64,000 nt of DNA, from positions 62,001 through 126,000 of the forward strand of contig JAWPHD010005601.1 in NCBI GenBank assembly GCA_037043455.1, in the 5' to 3' direction. Both the position numbers and the translations under genes were made by a program. Positions 1 through 12,598 of this stretch are shown here, in pieces. Below the pieces are notes generated by a model, which made no database searches, was not told the DNA's origin, and saw only the letters and a program-made list of their open reading frames with translations. How positions within the stretch are numbered: the stretch's first letter is position 1; every line of letters begins with the position of its first letter. Source of the stretch: Cyrtodaria siliqua. Taxonomy: Eukaryota > Mollusca > Bivalvia > Adapedonta > Hiatellidae.

Positions 1-99
1 TTTATTTGGTGGGCCCTCATCGTCTGAAGAAAAATTGAATCACACTTTGCTCATGAAATTATGGCTAACAGTGATTTACAGTTACCTATAGAAATTCTT

Positions 100-118
100 C
101 CCCCCCCCCCCCCCCCCC
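100..118. repeat. Poly-C tract
   Basis: An uninterrupted run of C, about 19 bases. The rest of 1-360 shows no gene and no clear repeat. Confidence 0.9.
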
Positions 119-370
119 TTCCCAAATACAATAGGCTCGAAATATGTCCTAAAGAACAAATAGCGTGTAAGAAACAATGAAACTATCCCCATAGCTTATA
201 AAACCAGATTGAAGCTCAGTCAATAAATTATGATAATCAAAATTAAAAAAAACAACATCACATTTGACAAAAAAAGCTTTAATTCATGTTGTTGTTTTTT
301 TTGCGTGTTTTTTGGGTTTACTGTAATCTGTGAAAGCTGCATTTCCTATTCGTACTAATTTTTACTTGAC

Positions 371-1480
371 ACAATACTTAAAATGCCCACCAGCCTTTAG
401 TTGCCAACATTCTGATTACTTTTCTTCTTATATAGAGGTTACATAAGTTAATCTCCAGCAAGTGTTATGTTGTCTGGCACACTACTACCTAAAATTGACA
501 TGTTTATGCCAAGTTGATTGACGACTTTAAAACTTCTGCACCATCTTTACCAAATCTGACTGGAATCTCATCAAAGGCAATTATACTAATGTTTCAATTT
601 TTCAAAAATAAAATAGAATGACTGATATTTTAAATGCAACAATCCTGCATCTGGATTTATTTTCTTATACAATCTTATAAATTAGGAGACCCTAACTCTA
701 AAACAAGTCAGTTGATGCTATCCCTGTAGCTCCAAAAACCAGACTGTAACTAAAAAACTAAGTTAAGAATAATTAAAGAATCTACCACCTTTGAATAAAA
801 GGGTTTTACAAGGTACAATACTTAAAATGTCAACTGGCCTCTAGTTGCCAGCTTCCTGATGACTATTTTTTATATAGCGGTTTATCTCTAGCAAGTATTA
901 TGTTGTCTGGCACACTAATTCCTAAAATTGACATGTTTACGCCAAAACTGATTTACAACTTTTAAACACCTGTACCATGTTTTCCAGATCTGACTTGAAT
1001 CTCAAATGACCATTTCTGCTATTTAGATGTTTCCATTCTTTAGAAATAAAATATTCTGACTGATATTTTAAATGCAACACTTTACTATCCGGATTTCTTT
1101 TTCGTATACAATCTTATAAATTCGGAGAACCTAACCCTAAAACTAGTCGATTGAAGCTATCCCCATAGCTCCCAAAACCAGACTATTACCCAAACAACAC
1201 AAGAAGATTAACTAAAAACTATTCTGTCTGCGAATAATCATAGGTTTCAATACGAATACTTTACATGAACCCATGCCTAATTTACCAACTTCCCGACTAT
1301 AATTTTCCTTTATAGAGGTTTAACTCTACATGCTCTAGCAAGCGTTATTTTGTCTGGCATACTGCTCCCTCAATTGACATGTTTATGATATATTGACAAG
1401 TTTAAAAACATCTGCACCATCCTTTCAAAGTATTTAATCTTCTTATTAACATGGATTAAACTAGCAGAACTTAAAACAAA
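371..1480. repeat. Tandem repeat of about 444 bp, three diverged units
   Basis: The phrase ACAATACTTAAAATG starts at 371 and again at 815. Other shared landmarks recur in the same order, such as TGTTGTCTGGCACAC, AAATTGACATGTTTA and CTGCACCATCTTTTCC. The third unit begins near 1259 and runs into the next repeat block. Partial copies of the same unit lie at about 11120-11340, 17070-17286 plus 17691-17900, 18354-18400 and 26370-26480. The unit has no coding capacity that I can see. Confidence 0.8.
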
Positions 1481-2426
1481 CAAGTTACTAGCAAAAGGAA
1501 GATTATGTACTAGTTGGCAAGAAATATTGGTAAAACAGCTTCAGTTGCAAATTTCTGTGGAATATGTCAGTATTCACCTATATTATCAATTAATATATTA
1601 TCTCAAAATCATCTGTTTTATAACTCAGATATTTTAAGTGTTGCTATGTCTGTTTTCTTCAATTTGTCCAGAAAAATCACAAGTCTTAACATATTTGATT
1701 TATCTTCATGTTTTTTTCTATATTTGCAAAACAGTTCATAGTTTGCTAACTTTTCCCCTTTTCTGAACTTATTTTTAGGTGAATATCACTATGTTTAATC
1801 AACATCAAATGTATAAGACTCACCTGTTAATTTTTGGGTATTACATTTTTGACATGTGCAACTGAACTTAAAACACATACACGTGTCTCTACAAATGTCT
1901 CCTTTCGTGTCATATATTTTACTAATATTCTAGAAATACCTCATACAAAATAATTATTAATTTTTTTGGGAACTTACGCCTGGGGACATCACATGAAATT
2001 AAGGCAGATTTGACTGTAATATTATTAATTGACACAAGGCCTACATCATCTCCGTTAATGTTAAGAAAACATATTCTAGCTTTAAAATCACATAAAATTG
2101 AATTAATTTCTATAACAAATTGAATATTTTAAAGATGCTGACATCAGAAGTTTTCCTACCCACTAGAAACAATATTCGTAAAAATGACATGAGTTAAGAA
2201 ATACGTTTTTTAACATGACTGAGCTTTCGTTGTTAATCCGTGGATTCTTAATATAGCATTTACATTGAGGCATTCATTATAAACACCTATGTTGTAATGT
2301 ATATAGTTTGGGGAAATATATGACGGCAAGGGCTATAACAAAGATCAAAGATAACCAGAATGTAGCTAGTATAAATTATAAATGAGTTAAAGTGACACAA
2401 ATATAAAATGATAAAATTTATGTATA
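1480..2426. repeat. Dispersed repeat, copy A
   Basis: This stretch aligns by eye with 26430-27205 and then 30328-30480. Shared landmarks are ACTAGCAAAAGGAAGATTATG, CAGTATTCACCTATATTATC, CTTTCGTTGTT and CATTCATTATAAACAC. Short ORFs here are not shared between copies, so it is non-coding repeat. Confidence 0.75.
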
Positions 2427-2899
2427 TTAAAGGGCTAACTTGGTCGTAAATTGAGAGGCAGTCTCCAGCCATTAACCTGTCGCTTTAGCACATTTCAATG
2501 ATTATTATGGGAGCTGGTATCTCCAGCCACACGATATGTTAACTGACACCAGCTGGTCAATTATATGGACAGTCGAATAGGAATCTGGATTCAAGAATAT
2601 AACTTGAGAATCACTTGGTTTCAATAGAGAAACACATCATAAAAAAACGTATATTAATCAGACAAATAAAAACCTGGAGTGAAATATTTTGTAATAAACA
2701 AATATTAATGAAATTGGTAAATATTAAAACATTAAACAAAATCATATTCCGTTATAATGACTTTGAATAAATTAATAAAACAATACTATGCAAATCCTTA
2801 GATTGCTAGATATATATTACGATGATTATAAATACTGTTGTTATGTAATTGAAAAATAATTGAAATTTAATTTAACTTACAGTATGCAGAACCCATTTA

Positions 2900-3880
2900 T
2901 AATACAGATACATATAGATATAATGCAGTAACCATTGCACACAAGTTACATATAAATATCATGCAGTAACGATTGTACAAGAGGTACATATACAAATATG
3001 CAGTAACCATTGAACAAAGGGTACATATACCTATATGCAGTAACTAACGATTGTACAAGAGGTACATATACATATATGCAAATAACAATTGTGCATACAT
3101 AGATGCAGTAACGATTGTACAAGAAGTACATATACATATATGCAGTAACGATTGTATAAGTGGTACTATACATATATGCAATAACCATTGTACAAGAGGT
3201 ACATATACATATATGCAGTAACCATTGTACAAGAGGTACATATACATAGATGCAGTAACCATTGTACAAGAGGTACATATATATATATGCAGTAACCATT
3301 GTACAAGAGGTACATATACGTATATGCAGTAACCATTGCAAAAGAGGTACATATACATATATGCAGTAACCATTGTACAAGAGGTACATATACAAAGATG
3401 CAGTAACCATTGTACAAGAGGTACATATATCTATATGCAGTAACGATTTTACAAGAGGTACATATACATGGATGCAGTAACGATTGTATAATAGGTACAT
3501 ATGCATATATGCAGTAACCATTGTACAAGAGGTACATATACATAAATACAGTAACCATTGTACAAGAGGTACATATACATAGATGCAGTAACAATTGTAC
3601 AAGAGGTATATATACATAGATGCAGTAACCATTGTACAAGAGGCACATATACATATATGCAGTAACCATTGTACAAGAGATACATATACGTATATGCAAT
3701 AACCATTGTAAAAGAGGTACATATACATATATGCAGTAACCATTGTACAAGAGGTACATATACATAGATGCAGTAACGATTGTATAATAGGTACATATAC
3801 ATATATGCAATAACCATTGTACAACAGGTACATATACATATATGCAGTAACCATTATACAAGAGGTACATATACATTTAT
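2900..3880. repeat. 37-bp minisatellite, about 26 units
   Basis: Successive units of the form GTACATATACATATATGCAG plus TAACCATTGTACAAGAG recur every 37 bp (for example at 3199 and 3236). Since 37 is not a multiple of three, all three frames stay open and give long artificial repetitive ORFs on the minus strand. A few more units lie at 4848-4900, beyond the LINE fragment. Confidence 0.95.
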
Positions 3881-4851
3881 GAATGAATGAAAGTCTTTAT
3901 TTATCGAGGGTGACCCAATTAGTTTATATTAATCTTCCTTGGGGCCCTCTATAACAAATACATAGATGCCAAATACAAGAAAGGCAAACTACGTAAGATA
4001 TATGTAAACATAATAACATTGTTGGTGGTGGTAGTTTGAACGATATTTACACAATAATAAGATGAGATGATATCTATATCGAGTTTAATGTTGTTTTTCC
4101 TTTATCCATTTTATGCAACTGTTTGTAAAACTTTTCATTGTTGCACACTTCTGAATGTGATCTGGAATATTATTCCATAAAATGGTCCCGGAGTAAGACA
4201 TGCTGCCCTTGAAAAGTTCCCGATTTGGCTTAGGAATACTAAAATTAGTATCAGTTAGTGATCGAAGTCTTCTGTCAGTTGAATTACGAGTAGTAAACAT
4301 ATCGGAAATATATGAAGGGGCAGAATTGTTCGAAACTTTATACATGAATTTGGCCTTTTGAAGTATAATTCGCTGGTCAATTGTGAGGTAATTAAGTTGT
4401 TCCATAGCGGCTTGAAAAGTAATATACTGTTCACCTAAAATAATGTGGCATGCCCTTTTTTGCATTATTAAAAGGCTGTTGATATGTTTTCGACTTGTGT
4501 TACCCCAGATTACATTACAAAAGTCTAGATGTGGCTGTGTGTAAGCTTTATAGAAAATAATACGATAATTCAAAGGAATAGAATATTTTATTTTTGACAG
4601 CAACCATACATTTCTTGCTATCTTTTTCTTAATAAACAATATGTGGTCATCCCATTTTAATTTTCATTTATATTTACTCCTAAAATTTTATCACCGGTAC
4701 TAATCTGTAAATCAATGTCATTATAGCGCAAAGAAAGTGATTTATTTTCTAATCCGGCACGTCGATGTGGTGTGGTTACAAAAAGGACTTTCGTTTTTGA
4801 CGCATTTAATACCATACCGTTATGCAAGCACCAGACTTTTAAAAAATGCAA
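3881..4851 (-). pseudogene. 5'-truncated LINE, RT thumb and C-terminal region
   Basis: Two minus-strand ORFs (4851-4657 and 4639-4085, slightly offset) encode the end of a non-LTR reverse transcriptase. Landmarks are NASKTKVLFVTT, ILGVNIN, the region HLDFCNVIWGN and a C-terminal LWNNIPDHI segment typical of the Jockey/CR1 supergroup. Catalytic palm motifs are absent, so this is a 5'-truncated dead copy. In sense direction its 3' end reads into a TTCATTCATTCA-type tail at 3880. A sister 3' end with the same tail is at 27206. The clade call is an inference; that it is a LINE RT remnant is firm. Confidence 0.8.
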
Positions 4852-5298
4852 TAACCATTGTACAAGAGGTACATGTACATATATGCATTAACCATTTTTC
4901 CCATTCCATAACTTTTAAACATCCAGGTATACGAAATCAGTGAAATCAGCACCCCACATTGATCATAAATGGGAATAAAAGTGTATATCTAGTAACTATT
5001 ATAATTAGGTGATTAACAAAAATATATAACTCTCATTGAATTTTCCAGATAATGAACAATTAAAATGTAATGATAAAAAGTAGTCCTTATTACACAATAA
5101 AAACATTCCCCCAATCATTTGTAATGCTCTGTCGGATAAGATCTTTAAATTCTAAGCATGGTACTGACCAGTGTGAACCATATCAATTAGCACCCCATGC
5201 TGTTATTTTTATGGCTTCAGTTAGGAATAATAGTCCCTTCTCTGCAGCACATGTCAATCATACAAAAGTTCCTAAGGACAACCAAGCTAGCCCTTTAA

Positions 5299-5722
5299 GA
5301 TGTCCTTTAATACAGCTTTTTATGAAAGTCGGGTGGCGATACATTAATTGGTATGTAACACTCGTATGACTATTTTCGCCAAACTATCAATGATTGATAC
5401 AAAAAACAGTTCTATGCTTGAGAGGGCTGCTATTGCTAGATAGATTGGTCCAGATGTTATGTGAAATATTACTAAATTACAAAAGTTCAAAAGAGAAAGT
5501 ATAAAATGGCGTCGTAGAGAAATGGAGAAACATTTCGAGTCAAAATATCCTGATGTGTCCAACGTGGTAAGTAACTAATAACTAATATAAAAGATAATGA
5601 TAAGATGTAACCTGCATATTCACCAAAATGTGCACACATTAAATACATAAAAGTATTAACCCATGATCCCGAAATCATAAAGTGAAACGTATGTCAGCAA
5701 TCTTCCGGTCTCCTTCGTGTAT
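5299..5722. repeat. Dispersed repeat, copy A continued
   Basis: Matches 30498-30911, including GATGTCCTTTAATACAG, CAATCATTGATACA-like and TATGTCAGCAATCT. Copy A and copy B part company after GTGTATT at about 5722/30910, where the insertion described next begins. Confidence 0.75.
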
Positions 5723-6342
5723 TACGATATAATAAGTGACTTCGATCACGAACCATAGTAGCCGTAGTTTAACTATGGTCAGATCGAATACGCAATAGTT
5801 TAACCAGAATGGCGTCATCAATCTCTATAGTTCAACCCACGGCAAGTGGTTCAAAAATGGCGGACAAAGTAAACTTTCGCAAATTTGAAACTAACTTTGT
5901 TGTATCTTCGGCATTTATAATCATTTGACTTGAGTTATAAACTTGTTATTTGTATGTATTCAGTTACTCGATACATATATACAATTGCAACAACAATTAA
6001 CTATTTTACAGCGAATTATTTGAGAAACTGCGTTGCCGGTGTCAAGGTAAAATACGTATGGTTTAAATGCACCATGTATCGGCATAGTCCAAAACCTGGG
6101 ATGGAATGGAATGAGCTTTTGTCCAATCGCATTCCATTCCAATTTCTAGTCTAAAGTTCCCATTCCATAGTTTAGTCTGTGACACATGTACTTAGTATAG
6201 GATGAAATATGGGATGAATCTGTAAGAAAATTGGAATGAAAAAATGTGAAATATGCTTATTTTACCATATAAGGCTATCGGGATGCATGGGAAAACAAAG
6301 TAATATATCTGACATGTTCTAACCTATTAGTATTATAACCTC

Positions 6343-6379
6343 AAACCACACACACACACACACCACACAAACACACACA

Positions 6380-6423
<44 letters not shown>

Positions 6424-6532
6424 CACACACACACAGACTGGCACACGCAGACTATCACACACGCACACACACACACGCTCGCACGCACGCACGCACGCAC
6501 ACACACACGCGCGCGCACACACACATACACAA
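6343..6532. repeat. CA/GCAC microsatellite
   Basis: Alternating (CA)n and (GCAC)n runs. The Cys/Val-rich ORFs across it are low-complexity artefacts. Confidence 0.95.
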
Positions 6533-6665
6533 ACATTGACAAAGTATGTACTAGTCAGACAAAGTACGCAAACTAACAAAGACAGTGCACAATATCATAG
6601 AATCGTAGTGTAGTAGGACTCAATTGGGGTGTATGTAAATATATAGGTTTGGAAGCGCGTTACTG

Positions 6666-6737
6666 TCTCGTCGAAGAGCTAGCTCGGTAGAACACCCGCT
6701 TCACATGCAATCGTTCCGAGTTCAAACCCCGCTGAGA
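6666..6737 (+). tRNA. tRNA-Val(CAC)-like pseudogene or SINE head
   Basis: A 72-nt segment has an A-box-like TAGCTCGGTAGA, an anticodon-loop-like CTTCACATG with CAC in the anticodon position, and a B-box-like GAGTTCAAACCCC. Its 5' TCTCGTC pairs with its 3' GCTGAGA at six of seven positions, counting one wobble. The T-stem is poorly paired, so it is unlikely to be a working tRNA gene. A tRNA-derived SINE head is the better reading. No CCA or poly-T terminator follows immediately. Confidence 0.45.
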
Positions 6738-7440
6738 ATACTAGTTTTTCCTCGTCCGTTTACAGTAGTATGGTCGGTGAAATTGCCTTTGATGAATGGA
6801 TAGCATTACATCTTTTAATTCAGTACAGACAAAGGGGCGGAGCTTTACCATACTATAATGTCCGATAAAGTAATGGAAGTTAGAATACGGACAGCACGCG
6901 CGGACAAGGTCACTAAGTACATCATAATACCAAAAAAATATAGAGTCTGTCTCAGCTTGTTGGTGCCTAACCAAGTTCTTCTTCTATGTTTAGAGTCATT
7001 GGGCTGGTAAGTTTGTGAATGTCTGGGCCAAAATTTGACATTCATATGGAAACCATCGGAAACGCATTTCCACGTCGACGACAACGCAAAACAAGTTATA
7101 AAATGACTAGGGAAATGAACAACTTGATCAACTACATCAATTCCTAATTGGAATAAACAAAAATCTTACTACATGAGTATCATTATAACTTGTTTTGTTG
7201 TTTGAATAGGGTTTCGGTAGAAAAACATCCAAGGAATGATGACAAATACAGCTGAATTTTACGATTGCCTATTTGGCTCACATTTATTTCACTTCTATTT
7301 CTTGTCTTCCGAATTCCACATTCCGCATTCCGAATTCCGCATTAAGAAGTAGGTAGTAAGTATGTAGTACGAGTAAAAGACTACTACTATTACTACTAGT
7401 AGTAGTCTACTATACTACCAAGACCACAATAATAGTAATG

Positions 7441-7490
7441 ACAATGATAATGATAATAATAATAATAATAATAGTAATGATAATAATATA
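7441..7490. repeat. Imperfect AAT microsatellite
   Basis: Runs of ATAATAAT with interruptions, inside the left inverted repeat. Confidence 0.85.
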
Positions 7491-9170
7491 GTATTAATAT
7501 AATAATGTATGCGTGCACGTGCAAGAATGTGTTTTGTGAAATCACAGTCTTAAAGAAGCAGTTACTTCTCACATAATTAATAATTATGTAATACAAAGGT
7601 GTATGCATATTGCCAGTGACCACGAATGTTGTATTTTTTTATAATATAAAATCCATAACCTTAAATAAAATTCTATATATAGAGGATCTTACATGACTAC
7701 TCATTCATTATTGAATTTATCAAATGAGTTGGCAAAATGATATAATGCGAGCAGTATATCATTTTTGCTAACGAGTTTAATAAATTTAATAATGAATGAG
7801 AACGAATATTAGATTATATTTATCACATAACTCACATATCACACAACTCACATATCGACTTTCATTGCATTTTGCCAGTCGCTTTAACACGCGAAACCGA
7901 CAAAAACCGTGGGAATTGGATCATAGTCATTATCGATATTTTTTGACAGTGCATGCTAGGGCACATACTAGGCTCATTTGCATATTTATATAACTAGTAG
8001 TATATCGAAAATATAAAATGGTGTTATTCCACTCCCACACCGTAAGTTATGTGATAACATCTGCATATCTCTTTTAATCCTTTGTAAACATATATACTAT
8101 TATATCCCATAAATTTGAGTATCTGTTAATCCTTGGCACACTATAAACTTCAATATCAAATATCAGATTGTCAAAAATACACTTACTATTGATGCAAACA
8201 TATTTTACATTGTCTATGAGGCGATGACATTACCTTCTCTTAAAACCTAAGTGGTATGAATAAACTGTAATCTTATATCAAAAAGTTAATACGCGGATCC
8301 AGGATTTTACCTCGAGAGGAGCAAAAGTTTTCACAATAACAAACAAAACAAAAAATCACTCTGGATCCGCTATTGATCCACTCTGAGTTTATACTCCACC
8401 CTGGATCCGCTAGTGATATACACTACCCACAAACATAACAATAAAACATTTCTTGGCTTCTGAATTACGAATTTCGCATTCCGCATTCCGAATTCCGATT
8501 CCATAATAACGTGTTTTTTTCATGTTTTCACTAATACGAAATAAAAGTGTTTTTGAAGATCTTATAGGTTATAGTGTTGTCGGGGTAGAATACAACCACT
8601 GCAAATCCCGCTAGAAGCAAAGGGGTAGAACCACCCTTCATGTTGATTTTGTCATTTTTTATCATGCTCATTCAAGGTCTTCATCATGACACCGTATATG
8701 CAAACGTGAAAACGTGGCTCCATCGTAAATGAAGTGTTTACTATAGAATTTGCAGCAACTCTACAGTTCTGCAGGTTAGAAGGTTCGAGGCCCATTCTCC
8801 ATATTTTATCTTGATGTAAATGGATGATTAGCCTGGCATGTTCATCCCTGTTAAGCGCCATATAACCTATTAAGTGTTGGTGCGCCGTAAAAACCCAATT
8901 CAGTTAACAGATACTCAAGTAGAAATTTGTGTATATTTAGGGTATAATAGTATATACGTTTATGGTGTATTTATACAAGGGATACACGGATACTCAGGTT
9001 ATAGGGAATTTAACTTAAGGTTATGTGGTTTATACAACAATCGTGGTCACTGGCAATATTCATACACTTTTATATTACATGATTATTAAATATAAAATAT
9101 GAGTAATTGCTGTTACTGTTAAGTAACACTGTGATTTCACAACACACATACCTGCACATGCACGCATACA

Positions 9171-9172
<2 letters not shown>

Positions 9173-9240
<68 letters not shown>

Positions 9241-9241
9241 C
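9173..9241. repeat. Pure ATT microsatellite
   Basis: About 23 uninterrupted ATT units inside the right inverted repeat. The left arm has the diverged counterpart. Confidence 0.95.
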
Positions 9242-9254
9242 TTAATACCTACTT

Positions 9255-9372
9255 CAAAATGCGGAATTCGAAATGCGGAATGCATAATTTGGAAAGCAGA
9301 GAGCAGAATTCGGAATTCGAAATGCGGAATTGGGAATGCGGGATTCGGAATTCGGAATGCGGAATGCGAAAG
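9255..9372. repeat. Short degenerate GGAATTC/GGAATGC repeat
   Basis: A head-to-tail array of 7-14-bp motifs of the form GCGGAATTCGGAATGCGG. Shorter arrays of its complement are at 7306-7343 and 8466-8504. Confidence 0.8.
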
Positions 9373-10030
9373 TCAAGAAATAGAAGTGAAATAATTGTGA
9401 GCCAAATGGGCCAACGTTTTTTTCTCCTGCCTGATAGGAAGGTTTCGAGAAAGCAATATTGTTTTCCTCAGTATATTTGTTTTGGAGTATGACTGCATCA
9501 GCCAGGGGAGAAATGTTTATTTACAGTATAATTTTATTTGTTATGGAGGATTACCCCTTCAAACAGAGGAGAAATGTTTATTTTCATTAGATGTGTTATG
9601 TAGGATGACCCGCTAAAGATAGAAAAAACTCGGTATGGCCTTATTTAAAAACCTCGATGGACTAAGCCCATCTCGATGTTGTATGAAAGTCAATTGGTAA
9701 CCAACTCGCTGAGACTAGACTCTATATATCACATATTTGTTCATGTGCCTGTAGTCTAGTTTTAGTTGTTAATTTTTGATTGACATATATCTATATGATA
9801 AAGTAAACACATTCCAGGTTTTACATTATGCCGAGTGTATCCATTTATAGAAACTATGGTTTAACTAGAGTAAGTTCGCATTACTCCTCAACTAGACATG
9901 CGCAGATCAACGACCATAGTTAAACTATAGTTAGTGATCGAAGTCCATCATTGATACGCGTTATATAACGGGTAACCAGTTATGTACATAACAGTGTTAC
10001 TTGTCATTATATTTTTGTTGTGAGAAATGT

Positions 10031-11600
10031 CGCATTGGCTTTTCTCGGTATTAAACAATGAGAAATCAATATCAAACTACTTTTAATATTTACTCATGCA
10101 AAACCTCGTTGCACTAGTATACAACAAAGTATGAACCAAATACAGTAACCGCTGAGGTAATAAAAATATGCAACGTTATGAACATCGCAGTTTTACCTGA
10201 TATTTTGGACTTTTATCGAGAGGTGTCCATTTTCCATGAATTATCAGCAGACAAGTCCATAAAATCAACAAACTTTATTGTTTTATTTACTAAAAAAATA
10301 AATTGTTCTTTTAACATGTTTAATTAATTTATAAAATAAACAGTACAATTGAAATTGTATTCAAATCTTAGCCCTAACAAGAAAATGTACAATGAATACT
10401 GAAAAGATGATTCCTTGGAAACAGGCAACACAAACAGGAGAGAAAAGTAGCAGACTCGGTTTTATTGAGAATGTCCATTAGAGGTAATATAAAGGGCAAC
10501 ACCTCTCACACACCTAGTACCGGCATGAGCGATATCTTACTTCAAATCCACAAATATTTGGCTTTGATGATCCCAAAGAACCAGTAAGTAAGAACACTGC
10601 AGAAGTGCAGTCGGGGCGACGTTTTACAGCCGCCACACAGCACTAAACAAACGCTAGTGTGAATGTCAATAAATGCTGAAAAATCCTTTGAAAGCAACAA
10701 ACACAAACAAGAGATACAAGCAGCAGACTTGGTTTTATTGAGTCTGTTCATGAGACTTAATGTGAAGTGTAATAACCAAGATAAGGCATTCTGTTTTGCA
10801 ATATGCAGAGAAGCTTATTATCCACAAACCGAGAAGAGCATGACCAACATTGGTATATATGACATTTCGGTCTTTGTGAGTAAACAAGAGTGAACTGACA
10901 TCAGTATATAGAACAAGTTTGCAATGAACATCCTTACTTATTTCCAAATGATGTATATAACAAAAAATAAACAAGGCCCTTAATACTGCCTTGTGACACA
11001 CCATAACTCATGTTTTATAGTCTTTTATATGCAGTGTTAACATGTACAGTTTGTTTTATTTGCCTCAATATAACAAATCTAGTCAGTTGACACTATCCTC
11101 CCAGCTTCTAGCCAGATTATAACTAAATTTACAAACTTCCAGGTTATAATTTGTCCTTTATAGATGTTTGACTCTAGCAAGTGTTATGTTGTCTGGCACA
11201 CTACTCCCTAAAATTGACATGTTTATGATATCTTGACAACTTAAAACTATCTGCACCAACTTTTATTGAAATCTCAATTACTTATAAACATGGATTAAAC
11301 CAGTAGAACATAAATCAAACCATTTAGCACCAAAAGGAAGATGATCAACTAGTTGACAATAAATATTGGTAAAGCAATTTCATTTGCTAAGGGGATCCCC
11401 TAAAAGCAGCAAACACAAATAACAGAGAAAACTAGCAGATTCGTTTTTATTCAGGCTGTTAAAGAGGGTTAATATAAAGTATATCAACTCTCACGCCACT
11501 AGCACCGGCTTAAGCGATATTGCCCGTTAACGTTCCAAAGATCAGCCATGATGATACCAAAGGACCCGTCGAACAGGAAATGTAGCATTCATACAACACA
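10031..11600. repeat. Dispersed repeats, including units of about 255 bp
   Basis: 10031-10690 matches 30976-31590. From about 10390 on it is made of diverged units with these landmarks in order: AGCAGCAAACACAAACA, TTTTATTGAGTCTGTTCATG, a GAGAGGT...ACCTCTC hairpin, TAGCACCGGCTTAAGCGATAT, GATGATCCCAAAGGACC, then GCCGCCACACAGCACTAAAC. Partial units recur at 11390-11600. 11120-11340 is a partial copy of the 444-bp repeat. No gene was recognised. Confidence 0.7.
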
Positions 11601-12136
11601 ATCATGTCATTTAGTTGCTCAGCATGTATTTGTCTATTTATGGGGCTGTCTGTCACCTTAATAAACATGCACTGCTACAACCATTTATAAAATGTGTTTA
11701 TTTTATGTCTTTTTTTAACTACTTCAAAAACACTATTCTCTTTCATATAAGATGGGCAATTGTCAAAAAAGAAAGTTACAAAATCAAAATTAAACTATAA
11801 ACCTTTATCAAAACTCTACCCGGGTGTTCATATATTAATGTATATATGCCGATTAAAAGTATAGGTTTATTCATGAGATCTTAAAATAGCCATGTCTGTA
11901 TAGGCGTAATAATAAATTATGAGTTGGTAACTTTTAATTGTAAGCTCCCTTTTTTGGCTTTGGCTTTGGCCTGGCTGTTTAAAGCCATTTATATTGTGTC
12001 TGTAGTGTTTATGTAAGTTTAATATACAACTCGTTTTCAGTAGGTTTAGAAATGGTGTACTCATGTTTACAAAGTTTGGCTTTGTTGGCGGGATAGCTAC
12101 TTTAAAGTTTGCTATAACCAGATATAAGCCATTCTG
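11600..12136. other. No gene seen; left flank of the LINE
   Basis: AT-rich sequence without a supported ORF. It ends in GCCATTCTGTTTT, which matches 10785-10799 of the dispersed repeat and marks the LINE insertion point. Confidence 0.6.
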
Positions 12137-12140
12137 TTTT

Positions 12141-12372
<232 letters not shown>

Positions 12373-12598
12373 CTTTTATTGACTTAAACTTTTACAGTTT
12401 TTCATCATTACAAATATATGATAATTATAATATACACACACGTGACAGATATTAACATTGCAAATACAACAAAATAATCACTAAGTTTTTTTTGTTTCAT
12501 ACATATTTAAACAATCAAAAACATACTTTTTTTATGGTATGTCAATGATAAACGAGGATGTTCTAAAATAAGATATCTAGTCTTTTTTTTTGTGTTTT

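Larger units (their letters stand above)
2431..5294. mobile_element. TTAA-flanked element with piggyBac-like termini
   Basis: The segment starts AGGGCTAACTTGGTCGT and ends with the inverted counterpart (reverse complement AGGGCTAGCTTGGTTGT). TTAA lies directly outside each end (2427-2430 and 5295-5298). The paralogous copy B has a single TTAA at the same point (30494-30497), which gives the empty site. TTAA duplication with short TIRs is the hallmark of piggyBac-type transposition. No transposase ORF is visible, so it is non-autonomous or hollowed out. It carries a minisatellite and a LINE fragment as passengers. Confidence 0.8.
7268..9412. mobile_element. Element with long inverted repeats (about 370 bp) at both ends
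   Basis: 7268-7640 and 9035-9412 match in inverted orientation. Both have ATTTGGCTCAC plus TTATTTCACTTCTATTTCTTG, then a GGAATTC/GGAATGC short-repeat tract, then an ATT/AAT microsatellite, GTATGCGTGCA, TGTGAAATCACAGT and ATTGCCAGTGACCACGA. The centre (7640-9035) shows no transposase. It looks like a foldback or MITE-type DNA element nested in the 4.3-kb insertion. Confidence 0.65.
5723..10030. mobile_element. Insertion of about 4.3 kb relative to copy B
   Basis: Copy B passes from GTGTATT (about 30910) to TTAAACAATGAGAAATC (about 30985) over only some 65 bp, whereas copy A has 4.3 kb between the same landmarks. Close to the ends lie inverted sequences: GACTTCGATCACGAAC at 5737 and its inverted partner GACTTCGATCACTAAC ending at 9948. 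Both continue into TTTAACTATGGTC. No transposase was recognised inside. It holds microsatellites, a tRNA-like SINE head and a nested long-inverted-repeat element. The exact ends and superfamily are uncertain. Confidence 0.5.

Noticed and set aside
371..1480. CRISPR array
   Set aside because: The repeats are long, diverged and without regular spacers; the DNA is eukaryotic.
2946..3876. Long Tyr/Val/Cys-rich ORFs (up to 302 codons) on the minus strand
   Set aside because: They are translations of a 37-bp minisatellite that stays open in all frames.
6319..6579. Cys/Val-rich ORFs
   Set aside because: Produced by CA and GCAC microsatellites.
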